From positions 30,618,637 through 30,682,636 of the forward strand of contig AP025062.1 in assembly GCA_036186865.1 (NCBI GenBank): a DNA stretch of 64,000 nucleotides. The letters are read 5' to 3'. The notes beneath the pieces are model-generated. The model was not told the DNA's origin. It worked only from the letters and a program-made list of their open reading frames with translations, and searched no databases. Positions within the stretch are counted from its first letter, which is position 1. Each line of letters begins with the position of its first letter. The stretch is from Eustoma russellianum (Eukaryota > Streptophyta > Magnoliopsida > Gentianales > Gentianaceae). Shown in pieces: positions 22,181-33,102 of this stretch. Both the position numbers and the translations under genes were made by a program.

Positions 22181-24763
22181 TGTTGTGATATATCATGTTT
22201 GAATGATTGCAAAATGCATATGTGAGCATGTAGATTGTTGTGATATATTGCAAAATGCATATGTGAGCATGTATGTGTGTATAACGTTTAAAGTATATGT
22301 GTGCATAAGATTGAATTTATGAGCTAGAATTTATGAGCTAAATGTGAAATTGATTGAATGAATCAAGATTGAACAAGTTTGATTAAGATCATGAGATTGA
22401 ACTTGGCCAATTCAATCACATGTCTAAATCAAGACATGTTCAAACTGATCTTAGATGATATATATGCCAATACATGTTAATTATATGATCTAACCAAGCC
22501 TTGAAGTCACATGACTTACAATATAAGGCAAATTGCTAGGTTTAGTATTCTATTGCAGGTTTTGATTCATATCTTGAGCAAATGAACTCCAAATTGAGTG
22601 ATTCAAAAGCCCACATGATCCTTATTCAATTTAGAATCTAATTGGCTGAGGAGAAGCATGCTTGACACGGATAAAAACTGAGTTGACACGGTGGTGAAGC
22701 TTATTGACCTTTATAAGGGTTATTTTGGTAATTTCACCATTTGGACTTCTCATTCTTATTTGGTCTTCTTCCAACGGATTTATATGATCATATGACACAT
22801 TTATATGTCATGTCACATCATGGCAAAAATGAATCTGGAGCAGCACCATGTCTAGGTTCATCCTAGGACAAAATTCCTATTTTTGTGCTAAGGGGTATTC
22901 TGGTCTCTTCACTTGCCAATGGATCTTCTAACGTGTTATATATTGTTTATATGATGTTTATATGTGTTTATGTCACATATGGTACGTGCCCTATATTTAT
23001 GGAAATGGGCAGCATGGTATCTCAAATGGAATTCTTATGGTTATCACATATATGGTTTTCTTGGAATTCTTGGCATTCTTCATATGGTATTCTATGCTAC
23101 ATGTTGAAGACATAAATGACTATATATTATATGTGTGCACACGGATATTGACGGATATTGGCGCACAAAACTTTCAGCTTTTGAACAAGTCAAGGCAAGT
23201 TGAAACAAACCCTATTTTGGTGCTGATTTCAAGTGACTATTCTTGAGCTGTTTTCAACGGCTATTTTGGCTCAAAAATGGAGCAAAATTTCGTATGCTAT
23301 ATGGTCAAGATTCAGGTTATAATGTGTGACAAAAACAAGTCCTACAATGTAGCAAATTTGAAGCAAAATGCAACGGCTATATGTTCAAAGATTGAAGACC
23401 AATTCAAACTCAAAGGCTTAGCTGATTTCTCTCTATCTTTGAACTATTCTCCAATGCCTGATTCTAGGGTATTCCAACGTCTATAATGGGATAAGATGAA
23501 GGATAAAAGTTCAGTTTGAAGACTGATTCAAAGCAACAAAAGATAAGCTTCATTTGGATAGCTAGAAAAGTGCTGATTTTTCTCCATTCTCAACCAGCTC
23601 CAACGTCTACTTTGAGGAGCCTTTAGGCTGTCCTCTTGGCTATAAATAGCTCCAAAGATGAAGAGTAAATACACAACAAAAAGAGCAAGCAAGACAATCA
23701 GCTCACTCTCTCCATTCTTCTCTTCTATTCTTCTATATTGAAGAACACGTTTGTAACAGCTTTATGATTGTATAGTTCTTCATTTCTTGTCATTTCAACA
23801 CCTTTTAAACGACATGTTGTAAGGGAGAAGCTGGTGTATAAAGCTTACTCCTTAGAGGTGAGCAAAAGGTGGAAAGGTGCAAAGGTGAAACAAACTAGTT
23901 GCTGTTTGTTTTGGTGAAGTCTCTTGAAGAAGTTGGTGAAAAGCTTCTTCCTTTGGCTTTGTAAGGTGACTTTGGTGTTTGGTGTTTAGTGAAATCCAAG
24001 AGAAGGTGTCTCTTGGGACTGGAGTAGGTCACATTGACCGAACCAGGATAATTCCTTGTGTTCTTTACTTATTTCCTGCACTTACTGTTTTCTGCCTGAG
24101 AATTACACTAACTTGGCACGCATAATTGAACAAGCAAACAGTCTTAGAATTGCATGAATTTTGGATATATTATACTTCAATGTGTTAGCTTTCATTAGCC
24201 GCAAGAATCACTAAATTCTAAGGAGTTTAGCATATTCAAATCGTCTTCACAAAATTGTTGCTACATTCTGTGAACAATTCTGACCAGTGTGCAAAACTTG
24301 TTCAATTTGAATAGGTTATCCTGCGAATCTTGAAGTGAGCCTTATATCAAATTAAACTAGACATCATAAGGTTTAATTTGACATAAGATTCATCAAAATA
24401 GCACGGGTAGATTTTGAGATATCATCGTTTGAAGTTAAGCTAACATTCTGCCTGAAACTGCCAGAATTGCACACTTTACTTATCTTGCTTATTTGAACGT
24501 GCAAACTTGCTTGGAATTGACTGAAATTTTTATGACATACTATAAACATTCTAAACTTGATCTCTGCCAAGTTTGAGAGCTTGCACAGGTGTATAAGTGG
24601 TTCAACCAAAGCGCTCAAAACAGTGAACTGTTTCTGGAAATTCCAGAATCTGAGGCTAAAGAGGCAAAGGGGTCTTCAAACAAGTTTTTGAAGGTAATTG
24701 TAGTGTAATTTCCGCTAACCCACTATTCACCCCCCCCTCTAGTGGTGCTATACAGGTCCAACA
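22181..24763 (+). repeat. C1 5' LTR (2583 bp)
   Basis: Begins TGTTGTGATATATCATG and ends GGTCCAACA. The TATA box is at 23641-23649. The first ~55 bases are partly repeated at 22236, with GAT before TGTTG as at a true polypurine-LTR boundary. It is the promoter LTR of C1. Short ORFs inside it are not genes. Confidence 0.93.
23641..23649 (+). promoter_or_regulatory. TATA box of C1 5' LTR
   Basis: TATAAATAG follows CCTCTTGGC. The same block is found at 31899-31907 (C1 3' LTR), 34785-34793 and 43438-43446 (C2), and on the minus strand at 48302-48310 and 56300-56308 (C3). Confidence 0.7.
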
Positions 24764-24765
24764 AG

Positions 24766-24776
24766 TGGTATCAGAG
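24766..24776 (+). other. C1 primer-binding site
   Basis: TGGTATCAGAG two bases after the LTR. The next base is A instead of the C found in C2 and C3, so pairing with initiator tRNA-Met is 11 bases rather than 12. Confidence 0.85.
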
Positions 24777-24949
24777 AAAGGTTGAGCACCATATTCTTAT
24801 TTGAGCTGAAAACAGTTTACACTCCAAGTTGCAAAGTTGCTGGAAATTTTCTGGTTGTCTTATATTCTTCATATTTGGTATCTACAACAAGGTGACACTT
24901 TCTTTCCTTCTTATAAGTGTTTTAAACGTTTTCTCACACACTAAGAAGC

Positions 24950-27088
24950 ATGTCTAAGTCACACATGAAAATAGAATTAGAAGGCATGTCCACACAAAGA
25001 CCACCTCTTTTTGATGGAGAAAACTTTAGTCATTGGAAACTTAGGATGAAATTGTTCTTAATGGCTATTGATATAGACTTGTGGTCTATCATTGAAGATG
25101 GACCTTATGTGCCTACTAAGCATGTTATAATTGATGGCTTATCACAAGAAGTTGAGAAATATAGAAAAGATTGGAGTGATGAAGATAAAAAGAAAATGAG
25201 TCTTAATGCTAAAGCAATGCAATTATTGTTGAATGGTTTAAGTAGGAGTGAATCTGCCTATGTCTCTTCATGTTTAAGTGCAAAGGATATGTGGAAATGT
25301 CTTGAAATGAAGCATGAAGGAACTAATCAAGTAAAGGAATCAAAGATTAACATGTTAATGACTACACTTGAATCATTTCATTTACTGCCTAATGAATCAA
25401 TTGTTGATATGGATTTAAGGCTTACAAACTTATACAACTCACTTGAATCCCTTGGTAAAACGTTTTTGATGAAAGAAAAAGTGCAAAAAGTTTTGAGAAG
25501 TTTGCCAATTGAATGGGATGCCAAAGTTAGTGCCATTGAAGAAAGCAAAGATCTTTCTCAAATAAAACTTGATGAATTGATAGGTTCTTTAAAAGTTTAT
25601 GAAAACAAGTTGAATATAAGAAAGGCTGAAACTAGTAACAAGTCTAAATCACTTGCATTTGTAACAAATGAACCCGAATCATCTAATCAAGCCGAGTATG
25701 AAAGTGATGATGAAAGTGATGAAGAAGACATAATGTTGTTAGCTAGGCGTTTAAGGAAGTTTTTCAAGAAAAGACCAACTAAAAGACAAGCAAAATCAGC
25801 TGCCCCTATCAATGTGAAATCTAACAAACAAGATGGTAAATGGTATGATAAAGAACTTAAGTGTTATGAATGTGGCAAACAAGGACACATCTCATATGAT
25901 TGTCCAAACAAGAACAAAAACCGTGACATGGATGAAAAGACAAGGACACAAACTAGAGTAGAACCTAAGCAAAGGAGGAAGAAAGCTCTTAAGGCAAGCA
26001 CTTGGGATGACACATCTTCATCCGAATCCGAGGAGGAACCTGAAGTTGCACAAACATGTTTGGCTTCAAAGTCTACAAATGAGGTAACATTCGATTCTGA
26101 CTCTGAATGTGATTTTACTCAAGATGAATTGTTGGATAAATTAGAAAAGTTGCATGATAGATATAAGAAGCTATCCAAGGAGAAGAAAAGAATAGTTGAG
26201 GAGAAGAACAAGTTGGAGACGTCTAACTTGAATCTAACTTCTCAACTAGAAGTTCTTCAACTTGAATCATCTAACACTATTAGTTCAATGCAAAATCAGA
26301 TTAAGGAACTTAAGAACAAACATGAAAATGTGCAATGTGTGCAATGTGTTGATTACAACGTTTTAAAGTCTAAATTACATGAAATACAAACTGAATTTGA
26401 ATCATTAAAAGCATGCAACCTAGACTTGAACAAATCTTTAGAACAATTTAAGGATGGTTCCAACATGTTAGACACTCTTATTGCATCTCAAAAGCATGGA
26501 AATGACAAACAAGGTCTTGGATATGTTAAAGAAGCTGAATACACACCTAAGGAAACAACATTTGTATCATCTTCAACCAACATGAAATATAGGCCAAATG
26601 CATTTAGAAATGAACCTATTCTGCCCACACCACCTTCATCACAAAGATTGCAAAATGCATCAACATATAGGAAGGCAAATACACCTAGAAACCATGCTTA
26701 CATGTATACAAGAATGCCTAAACAAAGTAGTATGAAATCTGCTCAAGTTATGCCTTATATGCAACAACATGCTTATGTGAAGAACATGACATACTCTCGG
26801 CCTAAATCAGTTTACAACACACGGCCTAGACACACACAACATCTTGCGTATACACGGCCTAAATTCAATGCTTATACACGGCCAAGATATAACTCATATA
26901 CATGGCAACATTCAAATGCATATAGAACTTACAATGCTTATTCAACTAGACATAAATGTGCAGCCCCTTTTCCATCATATTCTATGTATCAAAATCCACT
27001 ATTTGTTCATTATATGCAACATGATTTTAACATTTCAAAACCAAGAAAGGTTGTTCAAGTTTGGGTACCTAAAGGTACACTAACATGA
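24950..27088 (+). CDS. gag: Sirevirus C1 Gag polyprotein (intact, 712 aa)
   Basis: Structural protein that forms the virus-like particle. Residues ~1-230 are the Ty1/copia Gag domain (UBN2-like; RPPLFDGENFSHWKLRMK near the start). Residues 305-318 form a CCHC nucleocapsid knuckle (CYECGKQGHISYDC) after a Lys/Arg-rich stretch. An acidic Ser/Glu patch follows, then a coiled coil at ~390-470 (DELLDKLEKLHDRYKKLSKE and onward). The C-terminus is a low-complexity Tyr/Arg/Thr region with repeated TRPR-type motifs. It ends VWVPKGTLT. Long Gags with coiled coils are typical of Sireviruses. The start ATG lies 186 bases after the LTR. The stop overlaps an ATG in the pol frame (ATGA). This is the only undamaged gene of C1 and could contribute capsid to other copies. 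Confidence 0.92.
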   Translation: MSKSHMKIELEGMSTQRPPLFDGENFSHWKLRMKLFLMAIDIDLWSIIEDGPYVPTKHVIIDGLSQEVEKYRKDWSDEDKKKMSLNAKAMQLLLNGLSRSESAYVSSCLSAKDMWKCLEMKHEGTNQVKESKINMLMTTLESFHLLPNESIVDMDLRLTNLYNSLESLGKTFLMKEKVQKVLRSLPIEWDAKVSAIEESKDLSQIKLDELIGSLKVYENKLNIRKAETSNKSKSLAFVTNEPESSNQAEYESDDESDEEDIMLLARRLRKFFKKRPTKRQAKSAAPINVKSNKQDGKWYDKELKCYECGKQGHISYDCPNKNKNRDMDEKTRTQTRVEPKQRRKKALKASTWDDTSSSESEEEPEVAQTCLASKSTNEVTFDSDSECDFTQDELLDKLEKLHDRYKKLSKEKKRIVEEKNKLETSNLNLTSQLEVLQLESSNTISSMQNQIKELKNKHENVQCVQCVDYNVLKSKLHEIQTEFESLKACNLDLNKSLEQFKDGSNMLDTLIASQKHGNDKQGLGYVKEAEYTPKETTFVSSSTNMKYRPNAFRNEPILPTPPSSQRLQNASTYRKANTPRNHAYMYTRMPKQSSMKSAQVMPYMQQHAYVKNMTYSRPKSVYNTRPRHTQHLAYTRPKFNAYTRPRYNSYTWQHSNAYRTYNAYSTRHKCAAPFPSYSMYQNPLFVHYMQHDFNISKPRKVVQVWVPKGTLT

Positions 27089-27156
27089 ACTTAACTTGTC
27101 TAACCTTGAAAGGACCCAAAATCAAAGGGTACCTAAGTTGTTATTTACATTTGTAG
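27065..27156 (+). other. Putative 92-base intron joining gag to pol in C1
   Basis: The segment starts GTACCT after TTTGG and ends TTTACATTTGTAG before GTACAT. Removing it would join the Gag Val-Trp codons directly to the pol frame in phase. It contains the gag stop and the UAG that closes the pol frame upstream, plus branch-point-like CTAAC sequences. Exact equivalents exist at 38194-38285 (C2) and 53392-53483 on the minus strand (C3). Splicing is a hypothesis from sequence alone. Confidence 0.4.
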
Positions 27157-30100
27157 GTACATAACATCAAAGAAAGACAAGTTGCTGGTTATAACAACAA
27201 AGAAGATGAAAAGAACAAAACCAATTGGATAGTTGATAGTGGTTGCTCAAGACATATGACGGGCAACAAAAATTTGTTTAGCACACTTAAGAACGTTGCA
27301 AAAGGTGGCAAAGTTACCTTTGGAGACAACAACCAAGGCCAAATAATTGGCAAAGGCAAGGTTGGTGATCCAAACAAGTTTGAGATCAAAAACGTCCTAC
27401 TTGTAAGTAACTTAACCTTTGAGCTTTTAAGTGTTTCTCAACTATGTGACAACAACTTGAATGTTCTCTTCTCCTCCACTTCTTGTAAGATAATGGATAA
27501 AAACAATCAAGTTGTGTTAAAAGGAAAACGTGAAGGAAACATATATGTGCTTAACATGGATGATATGCTAAGTAGTAACACAAAATGTCTTGTTTCACAT
27601 GAATCTGATCCCAATCTTTGGCATAGACGTTTAGGACACATAGGTATATCAACCTTAGAAAAACTACACGCTAAAAGTCTTGTTAAAGGATTGCCTAAAC
27701 TTAACTTGAATGATTTTCAACTATGTGAATCTTGTATCAAAGGCAAACATGTTAGAGAATCCCTTAAGCCTAAAACCGAGGTCACAACGTCAAGAATACT
27801 AGAACTCTTGCATATAGACTTATTTGGTCCATGTAGAACAAGAAGCTTAGGTGGAAGTTATTATGTATGTGTAATAGTTGATGATTTCTCAAGATATACT
27901 TGGACATTGTTTCTTGCTTCAAAAGATGAAAGTGCATCATCTATAGCTAATCTAATTAGACAACTTGAAAATGAACATGAATCACATGTTATTAAGATAA
28001 GGAGTGATAGAGGTGGTGAGTTTAAAGATAGTGAATTAATCAAATTCTGTAATGAAAAGGGTATAAAACATGAATTCTCCCCACCAAGAACTCCTCAACT
28101 TAATGGTGTAGTTGAAAGAAAGAATAGGACTATTCAAGAAGTAGCAAGAACAATGATGGTAGAAAACAAAGTACCTAAATTCTTATGGGCTGAAGCAGTA
28201 AACACTTCAAGTTATATGATCAACAGACTATCAATAAGAAAGAAATTGAACAAAACACCATTTGAAATCTTAAATGGACGACTCCCAAAAGTAAACTATT
28301 TAAAAGTCTTTGGTTGTAAATGCTTTGTATTGAACACAAAAGATAACTTAGATAAGTTTGATCCTAAGTCTGATGAACATATATTTGTGGGATATTCAAT
28401 GAACTCTAAAGCATATAGATGTTATAATGCACAAACAAGAAAGATAGTTGAATCTATACATGTGAAGTTCAATGAAAATGCATATCTCCAAACAAGTAAT
28501 CAACATGAAATCTATGTACCAAATGATCAAATACTTCATGATGAAGATGAACTTATCCTACCACCTACAAATGAACAAATTGAAACACCAAATCAAACTC
28601 TTGAAATGCATGAAGTTCAAACTCCCCCTACACAAGAACGTAATGAAGAAAATGTGCCTAACCAGCCTATTGAACATCATGAACCTATTGAAGATGCACA
28701 ACCAAGTAATTGGTGGCAAATAAGAGATAAACAAAAGCATCCTCAAGAACTTATCATAGGAGATGTAAATCAAGGGGTTAGAACACGTAGGCAAATAGAT
28801 CCTAATGAATATGATCAATGGCATGCACTTATATCCCAAATTGAACCCAAAATGTGAATGATGCCTTAAACGATGCATATTGGATAGATGCAATGCATGA
28901 AGAGTTAAACCAATTTGAAAGAAACAATGTGTGGGATTTAGTACCTAAACCCGAGGATAAATCAATCATTGGAACTAAATGGGTGTTTAGGAACAAAATG
29001 AATGAACAAGGGGTTGTAGTAAGAAATAAAGCAAGACTTGTAGCTCAAGGATATAATCAAGAAGAGGGTATTGATTACGATGAAACATTTGCCCCCGTAG
29101 CAAGATTAGAATCCATACGCCTCTTATTAGCTTTTGCATGTTATAATAACATCAAACTATTCCAAATGGATGTTAAGAGTGCATTCTTAAATGGCTATAT
29201 CCAAGAAGAAGTTTTTGTTAAACAACCACCAGGCTTTGAAGATCCAAAGAACCCTAATCATGTATATAAACTTAAGAAAGCCTTATATGGTTTGAAACAA
29301 GCCCCCCGTGCATGGTATGAAAGATTTGCCAACTTTTTACTAAGTAACAACTTTCAAAGAGGAACCATAGATAGTACCTTATTCTTGAAAAAGAAAGACA
29401 AAGATTTGCTTGTAATACAAATATATGTAGATGACATAATCTTTGGTTCAACTAATCCTAACTTAGTAAAAGACTTTGAAGATTGTATGAAGTCTGAGTT
29501 TGAAATGTCTATGGTTGGTGAATTAAACTATTTCTTAGGCTTGCAAATAAAACAAACATCAAGTGGTATACATATCAATCAAGCCAAATACATAAGAGAT
29601 ATGATAAAGAAATTCAACTTTGAAAACTTGAAACCATCTCCAACACCAATGTGTACTTCAACAAAATTAGACAAAGATGAAAATGGTGTTGCATTTGATG
29701 AAAAACTATATAGGTCTATGATTGGTTCATTGCTATATCTAACTGCTAGTAGACCTGATATTATGTTTGCAGTATGTATGTGTGCAAGATTTCAAAGTAT
29801 GCCTAAGTTGTCACACTTTAAAGCTATAAAAAGAATATTTAGATATCTTCAACATACACCAACATTAGGCTTATGGTATGATAGACAATCCAGTCTAAGT
29901 CTACATGCATATTCAGATGCAGATTATGGTGGATGTAGAGTAGATAGAAAGAGCACTAGTGGAACATGTCAATTCCTAGGAAACTCACTAATATCTTGGT
30001 TTTCAACGAAACAATCTAGTGTTGCACTTTCTACTACTGAAGCAGAATATATGGCTTTAAGTCTATGTTGTACTCAACTATTATGGATTAAACAACAACT

Positions 30101-30335
30101 TTCAGACTTTGAAATACAAGTAAATAATATCCCCATCTATTGTGATAGTACACGTGCTATAAATTTGTCTAAAAACCCTGTACTACACTCTAAGGCAAAG
30201 CATATAGAAGTACGTTATCATTTTCTCCGTGATCATGTTAATCTTGGACATATACACATTGAACATGTTAGAACTGATCAACACGTAGCTGACATATTCA
30301 CTGTATATCATGTTAAGGGGGAGATAACACATTAA
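27157..30335 (+). pseudogene. pol: Sirevirus C1 Pol, frameshifted and 3'-truncated
   Basis: The frame opens after the UAG at 27154-27156 and runs protease (VDSGCSRHM), GAG-pre-integrase (WHRRLGH), the integrase core (LHIDLFGP, SDRGGEF, GVVERKNRT), reverse transcriptase (YVDDIIFGS) and RNase H (SDADYGG, TTEAEYM). Compared with C2 and C3, one base is missing at about 28850, which ends the first part at 28857. The second part continues from 28854 in another frame. At the 3' end a deletion removes the last ~20 residues of RNase H and two purine tracts, and replaces them with VYHVKGEITH. Two RNase H substitutions (FSTKQ for FSKKQ, CDSTR for CDSTS) add to the picture of an inactive copy. Confidence 0.9.
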
Positions 30336-30438
30336 GGGGGAGCAGCTTAACTTGATTTAAAGAGAAGCTTATACTTGATTTAGATGCTTAATATACACAT
30401 ATGTGGGGTAATTTTGCAAATCATCAAAAGGGGGAGAT
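30336..30438 (+). other. C1 3' region with polypurine tracts
   Basis: Purine tracts of the AAGGGGGAG type remain around 30315 and 30333, and the functional one (AAAAGGGGGAGAT) abuts the 3' LTR. C2 and C3 have five. The shortfall follows from the 3' deletion in pol. Confidence 0.75.
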
Positions 30439-33021
30439 TGTTGTGATATATCATGTTTGAATGATTGCAAAATGCATATGTGAGCATGTAGATTGTTGTG
30501 ATATATTGCAAAATGCATATGTGAGCATGTATGTGTGTATAACGTTTAAAGTATATGTGTGCATAAGATTGAATTTATGAGCTAGAATTTATGAGCTAAA
30601 TGTGAAATTGATTGAATGAATCAAGATTGAACAAGTTTGATTAAGATCATGAGATTGAACTTGGCCAATTCAATCACATGTCTAAATCAAGACATGTTCA
30701 AACTGATCTTAGATGATATATATGCCAATACATGTTAATTATATGATCTAACCAAGCCTTGAAGTCACATGACTTACAATATAAGGCAAATTGCTCGGTT
30801 TAGTATTCTATTGCAGGTTTTGATTCATATCTTGAGCAAATGAACTCCAAATTGAGTGATTCAAAAGCCCACATGATCCTTATTCAATTTAGAATCTAAT
30901 TGGCTGAGGAGAAGCATGCTTGACACGGATAAAAACTGAGTTGACACGGTGGTGAAGCTTATTGACCTTTATAAGGGTTATTTTGGTAATTTCACCATTT
31001 GGACTTCTCATTCTTATTTGGTCTTCTTCCAACGGATTTATATGATCATATGACACATTTATATGTCATGTCACATCATGGCAAAAATGAATCTGGAGCA
31101 GCACCATGTCTAGGTTCATCCTAGGACAAAATTCCTATTTTTGTGCTAAGGGGTATTCTGGTCTCTTCACTTGCAAATGGATCTTCTAACGTGTTATATA
31201 TTGTTTATATGATGTTTATATGTGTTTATGTCACATATGGTACGTGCCCTATATTTATGGAAATGGGCAGCATGGTATCTCAAATGGAATTCTTATGGTT
31301 ATCACATATATGGTTTTCTTGGAATTCTTGGCATTCTTCATATGGTATTCTATGCTACATGTTGAAGACATAAATGACTATATATTATATGTGTGCACAC
31401 GGATATTGACGGATATTGGCGCACAAAACTTTCAGCTTTTGAACAAGTCAAGGCAAGTTGAAACAAACCCTATTTTGGTGCTGATTTCAAGTGACTATTC
31501 TTGAGCTGTTTTCAACGGCTATTTTGGCTCAAAAATGGAGCAAAATTTCGTATGCTATATGGTCAAGATTCAGGTTATAATGTGTGACAAAAACAAGTCC
31601 TACAATGTAGCAAATTTGAAGCAAAATGCAACGGCTATATGTTCAAAGATTGAAGACCAATTCAAACTCAAAGGCTTAGCTGATTTCTCTCTATCTTTGA
31701 ACTATTCTCCAATGCCTGATTCTAGGGTATTCCAACGTCTATAATGGGATAAGATGAAGGATAAAAGTTCAGTTTGAAGACTGATTCAAAGCAACAAAAG
31801 ATAAGCTTCATTTGGATAGCTAGAAAAGTGCTGATTTTTCTCCATTCTCAACCAGCTCCAACGTCTACTTTGAGGAGCCTTTAGGCTGTCCTCTTGGCTA
31901 TAAATAGCTCCAAAGATGAAGAGTAAATACACAACAAAAAGAGCAAGCAAGACAATCAGCTCACTCTCTCCATTCTTCTCTTCTATTCTTCTATATTGAA
32001 GAACACGTTTGTAACAGCTTTATGATTGTATAGTTCTTCATTTCTTGTCATTTCAACACCTTTTAAACGACATGTTGTAAGGGAGAAGCTGGTGTATAAA
32101 GCTTACTCCTTAGAGGTGAGCAAAAGGTGGAAAGGTGCAAAGGTGAAACAAACTAGTTGCTGTTTGTTTTGGTGAAGTCTCTTGAAGAAGTTGGTGAAAA
32201 GCTTCTTCCTTTGGCTTTGTAAGGTGACTTTGGTGTTTGGTGTTTAGTGAAATCCAAGAGAAGGTGTCTCTTGGGACTGGAGTAGGTCACATTGACCGAA
32301 CCAGGATAATTCCTTGTGTTCTTTACTTATTTCCTGCACTTACTGTTTTCTGCCTGAGAATTACACTAACTTGGCACGCATAATTGAACAAGCAAACAGT
32401 CTTAGAATTGCATGAATTTTGGATATATTATACTTCAATGTGTTAGCTTTCATTAGCCGCAAGAATCACTAAATTCTAAGGAGTTTAGCATATTCAAATC
32501 GTCTTCACAAAATTGTTGCTACATTCTGTGAACAATTCTGACCAGTGTGCAAAACTTGTTCAATTTGAATAGGTTATCCTGCGAATCTTGAAGTGAGCCT
32601 TATATCAAATTAAACTAGACATCATAAGGTTTAATTTGACATAAGATTCATCAAAATAGCACGGGTAGATTTTGAGATATCATCGTTTGAAGTTAAGCTA
32701 ACATTCTGCCTGAAACTGCCAGAATTGCACACTTTACTTATCTTGCTTATTTGAACGTGCAAACTTGCTTGGAATTGACTGAAATTTTTATGACATACTA
32801 TAAACATTCTAAACTTGATCTCTGCCAAGTTTGAGAGCTTGCACAGGTGTATAAGTGGTTCAACCAAAGCGCTCAAAACAGTGAACTGTTTCTGGAAATT
32901 CCAGAATCTGAGGCTAAAGAGGCAAAGGGGTCTTCAAACAAGTTTTTGAAGGTAATTGTAGTGTAATTTCCGCTAACCCACTATTCACCCCCCCCTCTAG
33001 TGGTGCTATACAGGTCCAACA
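30439..33021 (+). repeat. C1 3' LTR (2583 bp)
   Basis: Same length as the 5' LTR. The differences I noticed are A to C near 30795 and C to A near 31175. Ends GGTCCAACA, followed by the GTTTT duplication. Confidence 0.93.
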
Positions 33022-33102
33022 GTTTTCTACTCATTGCAAGGCTGAATAAGGACGTGTAGCAGCCTATAAATAGAGCCCTTGGGGCGCCTAGGAAGACAAC
33101 TT

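Larger units (their letters stand above)
22181..33021 (+). mobile_element. Ty1/copia Sirevirus C1, complete but pol-defective
   Basis: The 10,841-base element is flanked by the 5-base target-site duplication GTTTT (22176-22180 and 33022-33026) and lies inside a family G LTR. Two 2583 bp LTRs start TGTTG and end CAACA. I noticed only about two differences between them, so insertion was recent. The order is LTR, PBS, a 186-base leader, gag, pol, polypurine tracts, LTR. Gag is open. Pol has a one-base deletion and has lost its 3' end. The long Gag with coiled coil, the repeated purine tracts and the Pol sequence place it in the SIRE/Maximus (Sirevirus) group. No env-like ORF is present. Confidence 0.93.

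Noticed and set aside
22885..23486. Several ORFs of 69-94 codons in Sirevirus LTRs (also at 31143-31744, 33822-34696, 42475-43349, 48145-49244, 56143-57242)
   Set aside because: They sit inside LTR sequence on either strand, recur only because LTRs are duplicated, and have no recognisable domains.
27256..28857. Pol starting at the ATG at 27256 (or 38385) as an independent protein
   Set aside because: That ATG lies after the protease Asp-Ser-Gly, so a protein starting there would lack the protease active site. A Gag-Pol fusion is more plausible.
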